Shown: positions 5,763 to 7,368 of the stretch, one piece after another
How the letters are laid out: every line of letters starts with the position of its first letter
Position numbering within the stretch: the first letter of the stretch is position 1
DNA from: an uncultured Rhodospirillaceae bacterium
GTDB taxonomy: Bacteria; Pseudomonadota; Alphaproteobacteria; Rhodospirillales; UBA2165
DNA length: 7,368 bases
Direction of reading: 5' to 3'
NCBI GenBank assembly: GCA_913054205.1
Contig: CAJXJM010000124.1
Coordinates: forward strand, 1-7,368
Position numbers and translations under genes: made by a program
The notes under the pieces: generated by a model
The model's database searches: none
The model's input: only the letters and a program-made list of their open reading frames with translations
Told to the model about the DNA's origin: nothing

Positions 5763-7090
5763 ATGTCTTCAATAATTGATCGAATTAAAAATTTATTCAG
5801 CTCTAAAGATACTTCATTGAGCTATGGTCAGGCCAAAAAATTGGCTTCCGATCAAAATTCTGACGTCCGTAGAGAGCTGGCCGAGCGCCAAGATGCAAAA
5901 CCAGAAATCCTCTATTTTTAGCTGAAGATCCAGACCCCGTAGTTCGCCGAGAAATTGCAAAGAATGGCTCTACACCGCGCCAGGCCGATGCCGTTCTAGC
6001 GAGTGATGAAGATGTCGAAGTTCGTTGTTGCCTGGCCGAAAAAATTGCGAAGCTGGCCCCTCAGCTCAATTCCGTAGAACGCGAAGACATTCGCGCCGTG
6101 ACGGTAAAAATATTAGAGCAATTGGCCCGCGATCAATTTCCGAAAATCAGGCAAATTCTAGCTGAATCATTGAAAGAAGTGGCTAACGCGCCGCCAAGCG
6201 TAATTCGTCAATTGGCCGAAGATGATGAATTGATCGTATCCGTTCCAGTTCTGGCAAATTCGCCAGTACTGACCGATGATGATTTGCTTCACATCATAAA
6301 CCGTCGTCCAAAAAGCGGCGCGCTGAGTGCCATTGCCAATCGCCTGACAGTATCGACGGGGATTTCAGATGCCATCGTAAATTCAGATGCGAAGGATGCC
6401 ATTACTGATTTGCTAAAAAACGACAGCGCCCAAATTAGGGAAGAGACGCTCGATATGTTGGTCGAGCGATCCCAGGAGGTTGCCGCGTGGCAGGAGCCTC
6501 TTGTGCGTCGCCCGCTACTGCAAATCGCTGCCGCGTTGCGTCTGGCCGAGTTTGTTGCGGACAATTATCTTCATATTCTCGAAAAGCGCCAAGATTTCGA
6601 TCAGGCGACTTTAATGCGGGTAAAAGAAGAAGTACATCGCCGAATTGAGCTAAGCGCGTCTGAAATTGCAGAGGTGGAATTGCCGGAAGAAGAGGATGAT
6701 GACGAATCTGTCAAGTTTATTGGTGCAAATATCGATGCTTCTTTGGATATCTCTTTGACCTCAGCAAAACGCCTCAAGCGCGAAGGTAAACTTGAGCCAA
6801 AAGATATAGAATTGGCATTGAGAAGTGGAGACCGAAAATTTGTGCGCTCTGCGTTAGCCGTGCGCGCAGATATTGACATCAATATCGTCGAGAAAATTAT
6901 TGAGTTGCGAAGCGCCAAAGGAGTTACGGCGGTGGCGTGGAAAGCAGATTTGCCGATGCGATTGGCAACCGATCTGCAATCAAAGCTGGCCGGGATTTCA
7001 AATGCTGACCTGATTAACCCCCGCAATGGATTCGACTACCCGATGAGCGATGACGAGCTTGCCTCCGAGCTGGCCTTTTTTACAGAGTAG
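5763..7090 (+). CDS. DUF2336 (COG5330) HEAT-like repeat protein, interrupted by a one-base frameshift
   Basis: The gene starts at the ATG at 5763 (SSIIDRIKNLFSSKD) and reads 52 codons to a TAG at 5919. One base back the frame continues without loss of sense: PEILYF joins LAEDPDPVVRREIAKNG at 5918 and runs to 7090. Adding one T to the run at 5915-5919 gives 442 residues. The protein is a row of short helical HEAT/LRV-like repeats (VRRELAERQ, VVRREIAKN, VEVRCCLAEKIAKLAP, KIRQILAESLKEVA). The LLQIAAALRLAEFVADNYL segment and following helix are typical of DUF2336. A strongly acidic stretch PEEEDDDES and another helical domain follow. Such proteins are cytosolic, mainly alphaproteobacterial, and of unestablished role. 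The Shine-Dalgarno is weak (AGG at 5745-5747). A GTG at 6098 could be misread as a start, but coding clearly begins earlier. Whether the gene is broken, slips, or is misread is open. Confidence 0.85.
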
Positions 7091-7094
7091 GCAC

Positions 7095-7123
7095 AAAAAA
7101 ACCGAGATCATTTCCAACCTCGG
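7095..7123 (-). terminator. rho-independent terminator of the ppiC gene (- strand)
   Basis: Read on the - strand, CCGAG (7119-7123) pairs with CTCGG (7102-7106). Four further pairs, three of them G-U or U-G, can extend the stem to a GAAA loop, and seven T follow (complement of 7095-7101). On the + strand the wobble pairs become mismatches and the tail is CTTCTTC, so it works mainly for the leftward gene, though it may also help end the DUF2336 transcript, whose stop is at 7088-7090. Confidence 0.85.
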
Positions 7124-7146
7124 CTTCTTCAAAAATGAAAAAAATT

Positions 7147-7368
7147 CTATTCGGTGCGGTAGATAAGATGATACCCGAAAGGTGTCTCAACCACGTTGCT
7201 TAAAGCACCAATCTCTAAATCAAACGCAGCCTGGTCGAATTCTGGCACCATGGCACCGCGGCCAAAGCTACCGAGGTCACCGCCTTGCTTAGAAGAAGGG
7301 CACTCGGAGTTTTCGCTGGCAACTTGCTCAAACGGCGTGCCGCCATCAATCTGAGCTTTTAAGGCCTC
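7147..7368 (-). CDS. ppiC: parvulin-type peptidyl-prolyl isomerase (C-terminal 73 residues, 5' end outside window)
   Basis: Parvulins speed cis-trans isomerisation of peptidyl-proline bonds. The visible part reads EALKAQIDGGTPFEQVA, then SECPSSKQGGDLGSFGRGAM, VPEFDQAAFDLEIG and finally TPFGYHLIYRTE. The core pattern S..CPS...GGDLG.F..G.MVP.FD and the FGYH near the end are diagnostic, and the sequence matches small cytosolic E. coli PpiC closely. PpiC has about 93 residues, so only about 20 may be missing if this is the stand-alone form. Nothing visible excludes a longer SurA- or PrsA-like protein with the parvulin domain at its end, so the symbol is tentative. It is convergent with the DUF2336 gene and is followed by a strong terminator. 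Confidence 0.9.
   Translation of the reverse strand, partial: EALKAQIDGGTPFEQVASENSECPSSKQGGDLGSFGRGAMVPEFDQAAFDLEIGALSNVVETPFGYHLIYRTE

Noticed and set aside
5914..5920. Programmed -1 slippery heptamer at the DUF2336 junction
   Set aside because: ATTTTTA is not the canonical X XXY YYZ in this frame because the P-site codon TAT would have to re-pair with CTA. Kept only as a less likely alternative.
6098..6100. GTG as the true start of the DUF2336 gene
   Set aside because: The same frame is coding-like and homologous in style back to 5918 and joins the 5763 frame across a T run; the GTG is internal (Val).
6601..7026. 141-codon open frame on the - strand opposite the DUF2336 gene
   Set aside because: Serine-rich translation typical of an antisense shadow; no ribosome site or family signs.

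Overview
The window is an ordinary chromosomal stretch of a bacterium, most likely an alphaproteobacterium. The best taxonomic hints are the DUF2336 (COG5330) HEAT-like protein, an Atm1-type glutathione/heavy-metal ABC exporter close to the Novosphingobium Atm1 type, and moderate GC (roughly half, by eye). The gene set would suit a marine or aquatic member, but the sequence does not fix a family. I see no mobile element, CRISPR array, rRNA, tRNA, phage gene or defence island.

Left part, all on the + strand: the C-terminal two thirds of a class II dihydroorotase (pyrC, 2-622, cut by the left edge); 24 bases later a YhdH/AcuI-type NADPH-dependent reductase (647-1645); then a small flavin-split-barrel protein of the pyridoxamine-phosphate-oxidase family (1738-2199). 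A clear intrinsic terminator (2229-2259) closes this block. After it come a small lipoprotein of unknown function (2366-2758, probably continuing in another frame to 2826), a hairpin at 2875-2901, and a secreted protein made of four exact 36-residue Sel1 repeats (2919-3602).

Right part: a 629-residue Atm1-type ABC exporter lies on the - strand (3662-5551), convergent with the Sel1 gene. The 59-base gap between their ends is unusually rich in palindromes and holds a perfect 12-bp dyad over the exporter's stop codon. A 211-bp divergent intergenic region separates the exporter from a + strand DUF2336 gene (5763-7090). That gene is broken by one apparent missing T near 5915-5919; joining the two frames gives a continuous 442-residue protein. 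The right end holds the C-terminus of a parvulin-type peptidyl-prolyl isomerase on the - strand (7147-7368), with a strong terminator between it and the DUF2336 gene.

The genes form no evident single pathway: pyrimidine synthesis, acrylyl-CoA or quinone-type reduction, flavoprotein, envelope proteins, Fe-S/glutathione export and protein folding. I did not find a convincing undescribed system. The points most worth checking are the two apparent single-base frame changes (programmed, mutational or sequencing error), the poorly known lipoprotein and DUF2336 protein, and the dyad/palindrome cluster at 3604-3673.
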